Positions 51,948-60,760 of a stretch of DNA of 64,000 nucleotides are shown here, one piece after another; the first letter of the stretch is position 1, and the number at the start of each line of letters is the position of its first letter. Source of the DNA: Paraburkholderia unamae (lineage in GTDB: Bacteria > Pseudomonadota > Gammaproteobacteria > Burkholderiales > Burkholderiaceae). The notes under the pieces were generated by a model. That model had not been told where the DNA came from, searched no databases, and worked only from the letters and a program-made list of their open reading frames with translations. A program made the translations under genes and the position numbers. The stretch is from NCBI RefSeq assembly GCF_003268775.1, contig NZ_QLSU01000033.1:1-64000 (forward strand). Reading direction: 5' to 3'.

Positions 51948-53088
51948 TCGCACCGCTGTCGTTCAGGACGGCCACGCGCACGGCAACCGCAGCTTGTCCA
52001 GCACCTTGCGGCGTGCCCGTACCCTGCTCGAAACGCTTGCCCTGATCCTCGCATTCAGCGCCTGTGCAACGAAGCCACTCGTCCCTTTTTCGACCGATAC
52101 GCCTCCGCTTGTACTCGTTCCCGCCGCACAAGCCGGCGTGCTTGACCAGCGAGCGCGATTCCGGGAAATATATTGCGCCGTACTGGACGCACATGCCCAC
52201 GAGTTACCCGACTACAGACCGTGCGACGACGCCCTGACGCGAGTGGGCGCAGAACTGGCAGGAACCGGCAAGCTTGTTGATCTCGGCCCGTCGAGGCAAC
52301 GACTGGTCGCCGCGATCGTGGCAGGTGTTGGATACGAGTGCTTCGAATCCTGGCTCGATCCGGCGGGTACTGTTGCCCTGCATTTGCGCAAATCTGGCTA
52401 TGACGCCATGCTGCTTCCGGTCGATGCGTTATCGAGTTCCGGGCACAACGCGCGCCAGATACGCGACGAGGTCATGGCCATGCCAGCGGAACCGGGCACT
52501 CCGCGCCTGGTATTGATCGGCTACTCGAAGGGCGCCCCCGACATTCTGGAAGCCCTGGCCGAGTATCCGGAAATGCGTTCCCGGGTAGCAGCCGTGGTCA
52601 GCGTGGCCGGCGCAGTGGGAGGCTCGCCTCTCGCAAACGACGCCGACCAGTCCCAGGCAGAATGGCTCCAGTATTTTCCGGGCGCGACGTGCACCAAAGG
52701 CGACGGTGGCGCAGTAGAAAGCCTGCGCCCCGCAACGCGCAGGGCCTGGCTCGCGCAACACCCGCTTCCGCCCGGCCTGCGTTATTACTCAGTCGTCACA
52801 TTTCCGGAACCCGAGCGCATCTCATCCATCCTTAAGGGAAGCTACGACAAGCTCGCACGCATCGACGCCCGCAACGACAGTCAGATGATCTTCTATGACC
52901 AGGTGATCCCCGGAAGCACGCTACTCGGTTATGTGAATGCAGACCACTGGGCGATTGCGGTGCCAATCGCGCGGAGACATTCCGCGATCGGTGCCATCTT
53001 CGTGACCGGAAATGCCTATCCGCGCGAAGCGCTAACCGAGGCCGTCCTGCGTTTCATTGAGGAGGACATGGCATCATCGCGGCGCTGA
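51934..53088 (+). CDS. Alpha/beta-hydrolase lipoprotein, third gene of the LssY_C operon
   Basis: 384-residue predicted lipoprotein with lipobox AFSAC (Cys44) after an unusually long N-terminal region. A serine-hydrolase elbow GYSKG gives Ser198 as nucleophile and NADHWAIAVP gives His338 as base. YCAVLDAHAHELPDYRPCDDAL near residue 75 and an Asp between them complete an esterase-like layout. ATG 51934 was chosen because GAGGAGG (51918-51924) precedes it by 9 bases. The overlap with the second LssY_C gene implies coordinated synthesis of three envelope lipoproteins. Confidence 0.8.
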   Translation: MSTSDRTAVVQDGHAHGNRSLSSTLRRARTLLETLALILAFSACATKPLVPFSTDTPPLVLVPAAQAGVLDQRARFREIYCAVLDAHAHELPDYRPCDDALTRVGAELAGTGKLVDLGPSRQRLVAAIVAGVGYECFESWLDPAGTVALHLRKSGYDAMLLPVDALSSSGHNARQIRDEVMAMPAEPGTPRLVLIGYSKGAPDILEALAEYPEMRSRVAAVVSVAGAVGGSPLANDADQSQAEWLQYFPGATCTKGDGGAVESLRPATRRAWLAQHPLPPGLRYYSVVTFPEPERISSILKGSYDKLARIDARNDSQMIFYDQVIPGSTLLGYVNADHWAIAVPIARRHSAIGAIFVTGNAYPREALTEAVLRFIEEDMASSRR

Positions 53089-53377
53089 ACGCCTTACGCT
53101 TCAACCAGGCTTGCCGAAAGGGCAATTTTCCGCGGGCCGGTCGCAATCTGCTGCGTTCACTGCGACGCCGGACGGTAGCGACGGTCTGGCAGCGGGCGCA
53201 ACAGGTCTTCCGGAATGACAGTCATACCCACCGCGGGACGACTTCCTCATACGACTGCGGGATACGTCCAAACAGGATGACACCGCCATCGCAAAGATTC
53301 GCTGATCAGCGTAGCCTGAAAAGTCAGACACCGAGGTTGAATCCGCCGTCGAGACCTGACGGTGGCTGGCCAATTAC

Positions 53378-54304
53378 CTAGACCGCTCTATTTGCCGGTT
53401 GATCAAAATACGGCTCCAATACGCTTTCCATCCACTTCATGAAAGCCCGGACCCGTTGCGACAAATTACGTCGATGGGCAACGACAAGCCACGCGGCAAG
53501 TGGCTCAGGTCGCAGATCGGGCAGTACCTCCACCAACGCGCCCCGTTCGATGTGATGCGCAAGCGCCGAATATCCCGCCTGGATCAATCCAATGCCAGCA
53601 AGTCCGGCCGCATGATAGGTCTGCACGTTGTTGACTTGCATCGCGCCGGGCAAAGCAAGCGTTGCATAGCCGTCGCCGTCTGGATATTCCCACCCGGCAA
53701 GCCTCCCGCCGAGTGTGCGCGTGTAGTGAATCATCTGGTGCCCCAGACCGCGCAGTTCGTCGAGCGTGCGGGGCGTGCCATGCCGCGCAAGATAGCTCGG
53801 GCTCGCCGCATTAATCATGCGCAGCTTGCCAAGCGGGCGGGCAATCAACGTCTCGTCGACAATCGGGCCCAGACGAACCACGCAATCGAAACCCTCCTGG
53901 ACGAGATCGACACGTCGATCGGTGCTGGACAGCTCCAGTTCCAGCTCTGGATGCGCCGCCAGCCATTGCGGCAGCGCGGGAACCACTACGGTTTGCGCTA
54001 ACTCCGTCGGCATGTCTACGCGCAATTTCCCCCGTAACGACGCACCGTTATTCGCGAACATCGATTGCAACTCCTGCACTTCAGCCAGCAGGTCGCGTGC
54101 GCGTGAATAAAAGGCGCGGCCATCTTCCGTGAGCTGAACATTCCGCGTGGTCCGATGGAGGAGAGAAACGCCCACATCCTGCTCAAGCTCGCGGATCACC
54201 AAAGAGACACGTCCCTTCTGAAGACCCAGGCTTTCAGCCGCACGCGTGAAACTCGTCATTTCAGCAACACGGGCAAAGATCAAAAGTGCATCGAGGTTTT
54301 GCAT
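53378..54304 (-). CDS. LysR-family transcriptional regulator
   Basis: 308 residues. The N-terminal helix-turn-helix (FARVAEMTSFTRAAESLGLQKGRVSLVIRELE) and the periplasmic-binding-fold effector domain (residues 90-300) are both complete. It is divergent from an aldo/keto reductase stump and a DUF1330 gene, the usual arrangement for a LysR activator and its target. A 10-base palindrome AGAACGTTCT lies in the shared promoter gap. The inducer is unknown. Confidence 0.88.
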   Translation of the reverse strand: MQNLDALLIFARVAEMTSFTRAAESLGLQKGRVSLVIRELEQDVGVSLLHRTTRNVQLTEDGRAFYSRARDLLAEVQELQSMFANNGASLRGKLRVDMPTELAQTVVVPALPQWLAAHPELELELSSTDRRVDLVQEGFDCVVRLGPIVDETLIARPLGKLRMINAASPSYLARHGTPRTLDELRGLGHQMIHYTRTLGGRLAGWEYPDGDGYATLALPGAMQVNNVQTYHAAGLAGIGLIQAGYSALAHHIERGALVEVLPDLRPEPLAAWLVVAHRRNLSQRVRAFMKWMESVLEPYFDQPANRAV

Positions 54305-54323
54305 TGTTCACTCGGTGAGTAAC

Positions 54324-54333
54324 AGAACGTTCT
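54324..54333. promoter_or_regulatory. Palindrome in the LysR divergent promoter region
   Basis: AGAACGTTCT is a perfect 10-base palindrome, 20 bases from the lysR start in the 103-base gap to the divergent gene. It could be part of the regulator's binding site, although LysR boxes usually have a T-N11-A form. Confidence 0.3.
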
Positions 54334-54407
54334 CTCTGGCCTGATTTATAGCTCAATGGTAACTCAGTAGACTGGGTTCCCATGTCCTTGTCTCGAAGGG
54401 AACCGCC

Positions 54408-54626
54408 ATGAAATACAAGCAACCCGGTAACGCCGGGCTGTATGTGTCCGAACTGTGCCTCAGCACGATGACGCTGGGCGGCAATGCTGACGCCGGCATG
54501 TGGACGGCGATTGGCGCACCGGGTCAGGAGGAGGCGAACCGCCTCCCGCATACCGGCACTACGACGGGGGCGATCGCAAGCAACCGCCCCTTATTCAATT
54601 TCAGACCAACATTGAAGGAAAGCTAA
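54408..54626 (+). pseudogene. Aldo/keto reductase N-terminal stump
   Basis: The first ~45 codons (MKYKQPGNAGLYVSELCLST and GGNADAGMW) match the start of aldo/keto reductases, whose consensus opening is MKYRxLGxTGLxVSELCLGTM. After EEANRL the sequence becomes unrelated and stops at 72 codons; the TIM-barrel body is deleted. The promoter and start survive, so a short peptide may still be made. The DUF1330 gene that follows by 2 bases could now be expressed from this promoter. Confidence 0.7.
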
Positions 54627-54628
54627 AC

Positions 54629-54919
54629 ATGCCTAAAGGCTATCTGATCGCACACGTCAGCATCTCGGATGCAACGGCATACGCCGCCTATGCAAAAGCC
54701 GCAGGCGACGCAATGCGCAATTTCGGCCCCAAGCTCATCGCGGCGTCGGGACAGTATGAAAACCTCGAAGGCGAGGCTCACGAGCGGCATGTGATCTTTG
54801 AGTTTGATTCGTTCGCCGAGGCCAAGCGGTTCTATGAAAGCCCTGAATACCAGGCAGCCAGGGCGCTGCGCGCCGGGGCAGCGACCGGGACGTTTGTCCT
54901 TCTCGAAGGGATTTCGTAA
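54629..54919 (+). CDS. DUF1330 family protein
   Basis: 96-residue protein of the dimeric alpha/beta-barrel DUF1330 family. GYLIAHVSISDATAYAAYAKA at the start, and HVIFEFDSFAEAKRFYESPEY followed by YQAARALR, are the family signature. A good site AAGGAAAG precedes the ATG. Its partner in many genomes is a LysR-controlled oxidoreductase, which is consistent with the decayed aldo/keto reductase just upstream. The biochemical function is not known. Confidence 0.85.
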   Translation: MPKGYLIAHVSISDATAYAAYAKAAGDAMRNFGPKLIAASGQYENLEGEAHERHVIFEFDSFAEAKRFYESPEYQAARALRAGAATGTFVLLEGIS

Positions 54920-55004
54920 TGCTAAGCGCGACCGATCGAACTGGTTCGGATAACTCATCCACAGGCAGTCTGGAAACGCAGTCAAAGCATTTTGGGTGAA
55001 GCCA

Positions 55005-55039
55005 CCATAAACGAAACGCCGCGCCGACTCAGCGCGGCG
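55005..55039 (-). terminator. Terminator of the yfiRNB operon
   Basis: CGCCGCGC (55017-55024) and GCGCGGCG (55032-55039) form a perfect 8-bp stem that overlaps the yfiB stop. On the minus strand it is followed by TTTCGTTTATGG, a broken T-run. A good Rho-independent terminator candidate. Confidence 0.6.
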
Positions 55040-55541
55040 AGACGACAATGGCGACCCGGCGGTTTTGTGCGCGGCCGACTTCCGTGCGGTTGTCGCCAAC
55101 CGGGTCGCGCTTGCCTTTCCCAATGATCTCGACGTGTTCGGCAGGAAGGCCGGTGTCGACAAGTTCGAGCGCCACGACCTCGGCGCGGCGTCTGGACAAC
55201 TCCAGGTCATAGGCGTTCGAGCCCTCGCCGTCGCTGTAGCCATAGACGCGCACGCTGTTGAGCCCCGCCGATGTGAGCGTGCGACCAATCCGCTCGACCG
55301 TGCGTCGCGCGTCGGGCTTGAGGTTATAGCGGTCGAAGTCGAACAGGATGGGGCCGGTCAAGCCGAACTCGAAGCCCTGCCCGGTCTCCTCGAATCCCGC
55401 AGACGTCAGTGCCTGGACCTGCTTCTGCGTCAGACCACGGTAGAGCGGTGGCGTCTTGCAGCCCCCAAGGAGCAAACACAGGAACAGTGCGCTCACAATG
55501 CCTGATCGCCAGATCCTTGCAGGAAACGAGCATTTCTTCAT
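55029..55541 (-). CDS. yfiB: YfiB-like outer-membrane OmpA-domain lipoprotein
   Basis: 170-residue lipoprotein: lipobox LLLGGC (Cys28), then an OmpA-type peptidoglycan-binding domain with FDRYNLKPDARRTVERIG and YSDGEGSNAYDLELSRRRA. In the YfiBNR system YfiB senses envelope stress and sequesters periplasmic YfiR, releasing the cyclase YfiN. ATG 55541 has GAGGGGAA close upstream. It is the last gene of the three-gene operon, 82 bases after yfiN. Identification depends on the yfiN and yfiR neighbours, since OmpA-domain lipoproteins are common. Confidence 0.82.
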   Translation of the reverse strand: MKKCSFPARIWRSGIVSALFLCLLLGGCKTPPLYRGLTQKQVQALTSAGFEETGQGFEFGLTGPILFDFDRYNLKPDARRTVERIGRTLTSAGLNSVRVYGYSDGEGSNAYDLELSRRRAEVVALELVDTGLPAEHVEIIGKGKRDPVGDNRTEVGRAQNRRVAIVVSPR

Positions 55542-55623
55542 CGCATTCCCCTCTTGCGCGCCGGCTTCGCACGCGCTGTTTCGAATCCTTGCGACGCTCG
55601 GGCTGCTGCGCCATGCCATCGCG

Positions 55624-56892
55624 TCAAGCCGGCCCGGCAACACCTTCGGCGAACTGCCACGAGCCCGGTCGCGCGCGCTTGGCCCGGTACATCGCCGCAT
55701 CGGCAGCGCGCAGCAAGCCGTTCGCGTCGCGCGCGTGATCGGGATACAGCGCAATCCCGATGCTCATCATGGCGGCAACCGTGCGGCCATCGGACAACGT
55801 GATCGACAGCGTCGTGCCGGACAGGATGTCCTCGGCAATACGGGCGGCGCTGGCCAGTTCGCGCATCGGTGCCAGCATCACGGCGAATTCGTCGCCGCCG
55901 AGGCGTGCCACCAGATCGACCTCGTTCAACTGCGTGCGCAACCGCGCCGCGATGCCGATCAGCACCGCGTCGCCCGCGTCATGGCCGAAGCAGTCGTTGA
56001 TCTCCTTGAAACGGTCACAGTCGAGATAGAGAACGGCGACCCGCTGCTCCGTCACCGTGGCCTCGCCGAGAGCACGCTTGAGGCGCGCCTCGAACTGCAA
56101 GCGGTTGGGCAGACCCGTGAGCGCATCGTGGGTTGCCTTGTGTTCGAGCGACGCGTTTTCGTTGCGCAGGTGGTTTTGCCAGTCTTCGAACTCATCGAGC
56201 AAGGCGTTGAAGTCGTCGCCGAGCTGGTTCAGTTCGGCAATCGCCGCGGGCTCGACCCGTCGCTCGAACGCGCGTTCGCGCCGCACTGCGTGGGCGACAC
56301 CTGCCAGCGCGCGCAGCGGGGCAACGATGTTGCGCACCACGCGCTTCGAGCTGACATAGGCGCCAAGTACGCTAACGGCGAGGCAGGCCAGGATGCCGCC
56401 GACGCCGCCGAGCAGGAAGCCGAAGAACTGATGCCCCTGGCCACGCATTTCGACGTAACCGACGACGAAGCCGTCGTGCAGCACCGGTACGGTGACGGGT
56501 CCGGGCAGCGCAACGTCGGCAACTGCCCGCTCGAGCCGGGCGATCGCACCGGCGGCTGGCGCGCGCCAGGCCGCGAACGGGCGGCCCCTGCTATCCGTGA
56601 CGACGATCTCAGCCACGTCCTCTTCCTTTGCGATCAGCTCGATCGCCTGGGCCGCTGCGACACGGTCGCCGAATACCAACGCCGCCTCGACCGTATAGCC
56701 GAGCGAGCGTGCCAGCAAGTTCAGGTTGTTGCCGGAATAGGCCCGCAATGCGATCACAGCGACCATGATCAACGATACCGTGGCCATTGTGACGGCGACG
56801 AACGCCACACGCAGGTGCGCGCGGCGCAACACGGCTTGCAGCGTCGGGCGCGGCGTGGGCGGCGGGGAAACGGGGGACGCGGGCTGTGTCAT
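55624..56892 (-). CDS. yfiN: YfiN/TpbB-like diguanylate cyclase
   Basis: 422-residue inner-membrane diguanylate cyclase. TM1 is near residues 30-50, a periplasmic sensor domain near 51-155, TM2 near 157-180, a HAMP-like linker to about 235, and a GGDEF domain with intact GGDEF at 332-336. It makes c-di-GMP from two GTP and drives biofilm and persistent growth when YfiR is removed. The allosteric I-site, RxxD five residues before GGDEF, reads NEVD (323-326), so product inhibition may be lost. The start overlaps the yfiR stop (ATGA). Confidence 0.86.
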   Translation of the reverse strand: MTQPASPVSPPPTPRPTLQAVLRRAHLRVAFVAVTMATVSLIMVAVIALRAYSGNNLNLLARSLGYTVEAALVFGDRVAAAQAIELIAKEEDVAEIVVTDSRGRPFAAWRAPAAGAIARLERAVADVALPGPVTVPVLHDGFVVGYVEMRGQGHQFFGFLLGGVGGILACLAVSVLGAYVSSKRVVRNIVAPLRALAGVAHAVRRERAFERRVEPAAIAELNQLGDDFNALLDEFEDWQNHLRNENASLEHKATHDALTGLPNRLQFEARLKRALGEATVTEQRVAVLYLDCDRFKEINDCFGHDAGDAVLIGIAARLRTQLNEVDLVARLGGDEFAVMLAPMRELASAARIAEDILSGTTLSITLSDGRTVAAMMSIGIALYPDHARDANGLLRAADAAMYRAKRARPGSWQFAEGVAGPA

Positions 56893-57587
56893 GGCGTCAC
56901 CGGCCGCCGCGCGAGGTTGAGCACATTCGGGTGGACTCGTACGCCGCTACGCGCCACGGCATCGAGATTGATATCGAACGTGACGCGTTCGCCGTCGACA
57001 TTGAGACAGAACATGCTGCCTGCGGTGCAGGACGGATCGTGTTCCGCAATCGTCAGGACAGGATGGCCAGCCACGGCAACGCCGACCTGCTGTCGCTCAG
57101 TGTCGCTCAGATCGCCTAGATACACGACCTGGCAGGTTGCGCCGAGGGTGGAGTCATCAAACTGGACGTGCTGCACCTCGAGCGGCGTCGAGCCGGCGTG
57201 CAGCGTGTCGACGAGGCCCTGCGCGTAGTCGGGACGGCCCGTCACGCACAGACGCAGGTGCGCGGGCGGCGTCGGCCAGCGCGTAAAGCTGATGATGCCC
57301 AGCACGACCTGGCGCACGGCGGCGTCGCGTGGCGCAATGGCGGGATCGGTACGGCTCGTGCCGGTAACGGCGTGCGCCGTGCTGGCTGGATCGATTGTAT
57401 TGGCGGGTGTCTCGGCGGGCACGGCCGGTGCCGCGCCCAGCGCGCAAGCCACTGCAAGCAAGACACGGCGAAGCGAGGCCGACCGGCCTGGCCGCCCGGA
57501 CACTCCCAGCGCGGCGATCTCCGTCGCGCACCCTGGCGTCATTGCAGACGCGCGACAGGCACCCGCCGCGCGCACGCTCGCATTCAT
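56889..57587 (-). CDS. yfiR: YfiR-like periplasmic repressor of YfiN (DUF4154)
   Basis: 232 residues with a signal sequence (LLAVACALGAAPAVPAE) reached after an N-terminal extension. The mature domain fits YfiR: AVRQVVLGIISFTRWP, LRLCVTGRP, ATCQVVYLG and the SCTAGSMFCLNVD pair. These four cysteines match the two disulfides of Pseudomonas YfiR that report periplasmic redox state. YfiR binds and inhibits the periplasmic part of YfiN. The start at 57587 was chosen for AGGTG 8 bases upstream; a later start nearer the hydrophobic segment is possible. It is the first gene of the operon. Confidence 0.83.
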   Translation of the reverse strand: MNASVRAAGACRASAMTPGCATEIAALGVSGRPGRSASLRRVLLAVACALGAAPAVPAETPANTIDPASTAHAVTGTSRTDPAIAPRDAAVRQVVLGIISFTRWPTPPAHLRLCVTGRPDYAQGLVDTLHAGSTPLEVQHVQFDDSTLGATCQVVYLGDLSDTERQQVGVAVAGHPVLTIAEHDPSCTAGSMFCLNVDGERVTFDINLDAVARSGVRVHPNVLNLARRPVTP

Positions 57588-58335
57588 GATGAAAACACCT
57601 GTTGGCGTCGCTCCGCGCGCTGCCTTCTGGCTCCTGCCATCTGCGGGCCTGCACCAGCTTGTGCGCATAGAAATGCATCTTAGGCGCAAAGTCACACAAT
57701 CAACCAGTTGTAAGCACCGGTTTTCTTCGTAGCCATCGACGATTGCCGCTGTGCAGCGAATTGATCTGCACATTCGCGGGTTAAAGCGGTCAGTGCAGGT
57801 TGCCGTGCAGCCCGTTTGAGGCGCCGCATTCGCGTAGCCAGGCGGAATTTTATGGCTCACCTCGTTTGGAAAATGAAGACCCCGTCACATCTAACCGCGT
57901 AACTGGCTAATGGGAGTAGGCACCGTTCCGGCGCGGCCCCGGACCACCCGGCTTCAGGACCTGTGTTTTCGCTGCGCAGTCTGACCCCAGGTGGCGCTCA
58001 AAGAGATCAGCAGCGCAAGTCTTTGCGGCTCCGTGTCCCGTATCCGGTCGTTAAACCGTCCTTACGCACAGATATCCATCGGGCGATGGCTACGCCCGGA
58101 TGGCCCGATCTGCCGGAGCGGATTTGACGTTTTCCCGGCTGCCATTCGCTGTGGAAGTTGCACTGCAACAACCTGCCTGTACGGGCCACCTGACAACGCC
58201 GGCCAATACCGACGCAGCAGAACGGACTCGCGAAGATCTCGTGCAGCTACCTGTCGTGACACCGCGAATAGAGCACGCGTCTGATGGTTTCCCGGTTGTC
58301 GAACATGCCGATGTCCGTAAGCTCGAATGCTGATA
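57588..58335. other. 748-base gap upstream of yfiR
   Basis: No gene is supported. It should hold the yfiRNB promoter on the minus strand and the 3' region of the NHL gene. Short overlapping frames near 58007-58457 show no domain. No clear promoter hexamers were placed. Confidence 0.4.
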
Positions 58336-59589
58336 TCACGGCACCGGCGAGAGGCGCCGTACATCGCTGTTCCCGTCCTCGGTGACATAGAGGTTGGCGT
58401 TTGAATCCATGGCAATATGCGCCGGGGTATCGAGTAGCGCGGCCGGGCCGACGCCATTGGAAGTGCCCCACGTTTGATCCGGCTGGCCGGCGAGCGTGGA
58501 CACCACGCCCGAGGGCGTAATCATGCGAACCTCGTTGTTACCGCGGTCAACAACAAACATGTAGCCGAACTTGTCCACTACGATGCCCGCCGGGCCATAT
58601 TGAATCGGCGCGTGTAGCGGATCGTACGGGCCCGTGGACCCGAACGTCGCCGCGCTGGCGGCACCGTTGGTCGAACCAGCACTACCGGTTCCTGCCACCG
58701 TTGTGACCGCCCCGGCCTGCGTAACCTTCAGCACCTTGTTGGCCCCGACGTCCATGACGACGACGTTTCCAGACGGATCCACCGCGACGCCGGTGGGCCA
58801 GTTGAACGTCGACGTCTTCGGACCACCCGCGAGCGTGGTGACGGCACCTGCTGCCGAGATCTTGCGGATCGCGCTGTTTCCCCCGTCGGCGACGATAATG
58901 TTGCCGTTCGCGTCGACCGCAACGTCAACCGGTGCGCTAAAGGTTGCCGCACTGCCGGAACCATCCGCGCTGCCTCGCGTGGGCGAGCCGGCCACCGTCG
59001 AGACAGTGCCGGCGGGCGTGACCATCCGGATCGCGTTGTTACCACTGTCCGCAACGAGGAGATTGCCATTGGCATCGAACGTCATGCCCTGGGGCGCATT
59101 GAACAGAGCCGATACGCCCTGACCGTCGGCATACCCCGCGCTCACCCCGCCTGCGAATACCGACATCACCCCCGCCGGCGTGAACCGGTAAATCGCATTC
59201 CCACCCGCGACATACACGTTCCCGCTCGCGTCCAGTGCGATCCCCGTCGGCCCACAGATGACCGCCTGAGGACTACAGTTCTCGTTGAGGATAATCCCCC
59301 CGGCCCCGCAGGGGACTTCGATGCCGCAGGACGTGTTGCTCCCGACGACACCGGGATCGACCACCGTCGCCGCGCCACCAAAATTCGAGACCTGCGCCTG
59401 CGCGCTCGCCCACGGATCCGGTGGGTCGTTTGTCGAAGTCGACGCACTCTGGGACGTGGCGCCGGGCGGGTCGCTGCCTCCACCGCCTCCGCACGCGGCC
59501 AGCAGCATGACAACGACAGCGGCCTGGGCGAGGTTCATGAGCGGGCATGTGAGACGGTGCGTTGATTGCCGCATTCCGGCTTTGTGCAT
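58336..59589 (-). CDS. NHL-repeat beta-propeller lipoprotein
   Basis: 417-residue predicted lipoprotein: lipobox MLLAAC (Cys33) followed by a Gly-rich tail and a Ser/Thr-rich linker. Residues 115-415 contain about six NHL repeats, each with a PxGxAxDxxGNxxVAD-type strand and an IRxxTPAGxVxTxAG-type strand, so a six-bladed propeller is expected. Such domains bind proteins, lipids or ligands. ATG 59589 has AGGAG 7 bases upstream. It is followed on the same strand by no partner and preceded by a LuxR regulator; its ligand is unknown. Confidence 0.84.
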   Translation of the reverse strand: MHKAGMRQSTHRLTCPLMNLAQAAVVVMLLAACGGGGGSDPPGATSQSASTSTNDPPDPWASAQAQVSNFGGAATVVDPGVVGSNTSCGIEVPCGAGGIILNENCSPQAVICGPTGIALDASGNVYVAGGNAIYRFTPAGVMSVFAGGVSAGYADGQGVSALFNAPQGMTFDANGNLLVADSGNNAIRMVTPAGTVSTVAGSPTRGSADGSGSAATFSAPVDVAVDANGNIIVADGGNSAIRKISAAGAVTTLAGGPKTSTFNWPTGVAVDPSGNVVVMDVGANKVLKVTQAGAVTTVAGTGSAGSTNGAASAATFGSTGPYDPLHAPIQYGPAGIVVDKFGYMFVVDRGNNEVRMITPSGVVSTLAGQPDQTWGTSNGVGPAALLDTPAHIAMDSNANLYVTEDGNSDVRRLSPVP

Positions 59590-59788
59590 TTTGGTCTCCT
59601 CAGCGTTTTCCGCCTGCATTCGACATGCGGCGAACGTTGAGGATAGTGGGCGCCGCACGGTCTGCGCATGATGCATTTGCACCATTGTGTGTGCCGGCCT
59701 CTGACGCACAGCGACATGGGTTGAATCTGTGGTCGATGCCGGACATTTCGTCCAACCGGAGCGACCTGCCGCGCGGGTGGACGACGGA

Positions 59789-60760
59789 CTAGAAGCCGGC
59801 GCGTCGAAACTCGTCGGTCAATTCCACGTTGTTGCGCACACCCACGCGATCGTGTATCGCTTGCAGATGATTGCGAACCGTCGCAGGCGAGAGTGTTAGC
59901 GTTTTGGCGATGTCCTTATGGGTCAGGCCGGAGACCACGAGCTTCGCCACTTCGAGCTCCCTGGGCGAAAGGTAGTCAACCGGCATGCGTGCGCGCGCCC
60001 GCACAAAGACCATGTCGTGCAGCACATCAATCAAGGCAATCACCGCGCGACCCTGAAACCGTGACGGCACGCGCGAATTGATCAGGCCCACCAACGCCGC
60101 CGGCAAGGCGCGGTGCATGAGGGTTGGCCACTCGTGACGCAGCAGGTCGCGGAACCCCGGTTCGACAAAATGGAAGTCACCCACCGCATCGCTGATCGCA
60201 AGATGCCACGCGACACCACCCGCGTGCGGGCGGATACGCTCCATCTGGAATGTGAGGCTCGTGTTCAATGCCTCCCTGAGATGGGGAAAGACGAGTTCCA
60301 GCCGTCTTCGCTGCGTTTCGTCGAACCGTTTGTCCGGATACGCACCGTAAAGCGAAATGACCTGCAACAGGCCGTTCTCGCCCGTCCTGCTCGCGACAAT
60401 CAGTCCCTGCATGTGACGGTATCGGCGTACATAATCCAGCATCCCTGGGTCATGGTTGCGCGCGCAGACTTCGTGTAGCTCAAAATTCGACACCTTGTCG
60501 AGGTGCGTGAGGCACCACGCGGCCACCGGGTCATGTTCCCTCACGGCCTCGTAGTCTCTCAGGCTCTCGGGCGAATCGTTATACAAAAATGGTGCGTGAT
60601 ACTTCGCACCGCGCTCGTCATGGCGCGTGGTTCCCCAGCGCGCCGCGTCAAACGGCACCACGCGCTTGAGCAGCGTAAGCGCATGCTCCTGGAAGGACTC
60701 GAAGGGTAGCTCGCGGGCTGCGCGATGCAACAAAACAAGCAATGCGCTGAATTCATGCAC
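59789..60760 (-). CDS. LuxR-family transcriptional regulator
   Basis: 323 residues. The C-terminal helix-turn-helix is typical (LSPRELEVAKLVVSGLTHKD then LSPATVRNHLQAIHDRVGVR). The long N-terminal region lacks a receiver or autoinducer domain I recognise, so the signal is unknown. GTG 60760 was chosen because GGAGG lies 5 bases before it; a longer frame upstream is less well supported. It lies 199 bases upstream of the NHL lipoprotein gene on the same strand and might control it. Confidence 0.84.
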   Translation of the reverse strand: MHEFSALLVLLHRAARELPFESFQEHALTLLKRVVPFDAARWGTTRHDERGAKYHAPFLYNDSPESLRDYEAVREHDPVAAWCLTHLDKVSNFELHEVCARNHDPGMLDYVRRYRHMQGLIVASRTGENGLLQVISLYGAYPDKRFDETQRRRLELVFPHLREALNTSLTFQMERIRPHAGGVAWHLAISDAVGDFHFVEPGFRDLLRHEWPTLMHRALPAALVGLINSRVPSRFQGRAVIALIDVLHDMVFVRARARMPVDYLSPRELEVAKLVVSGLTHKDIAKTLTLSPATVRNHLQAIHDRVGVRNNVELTDEFRRAGF

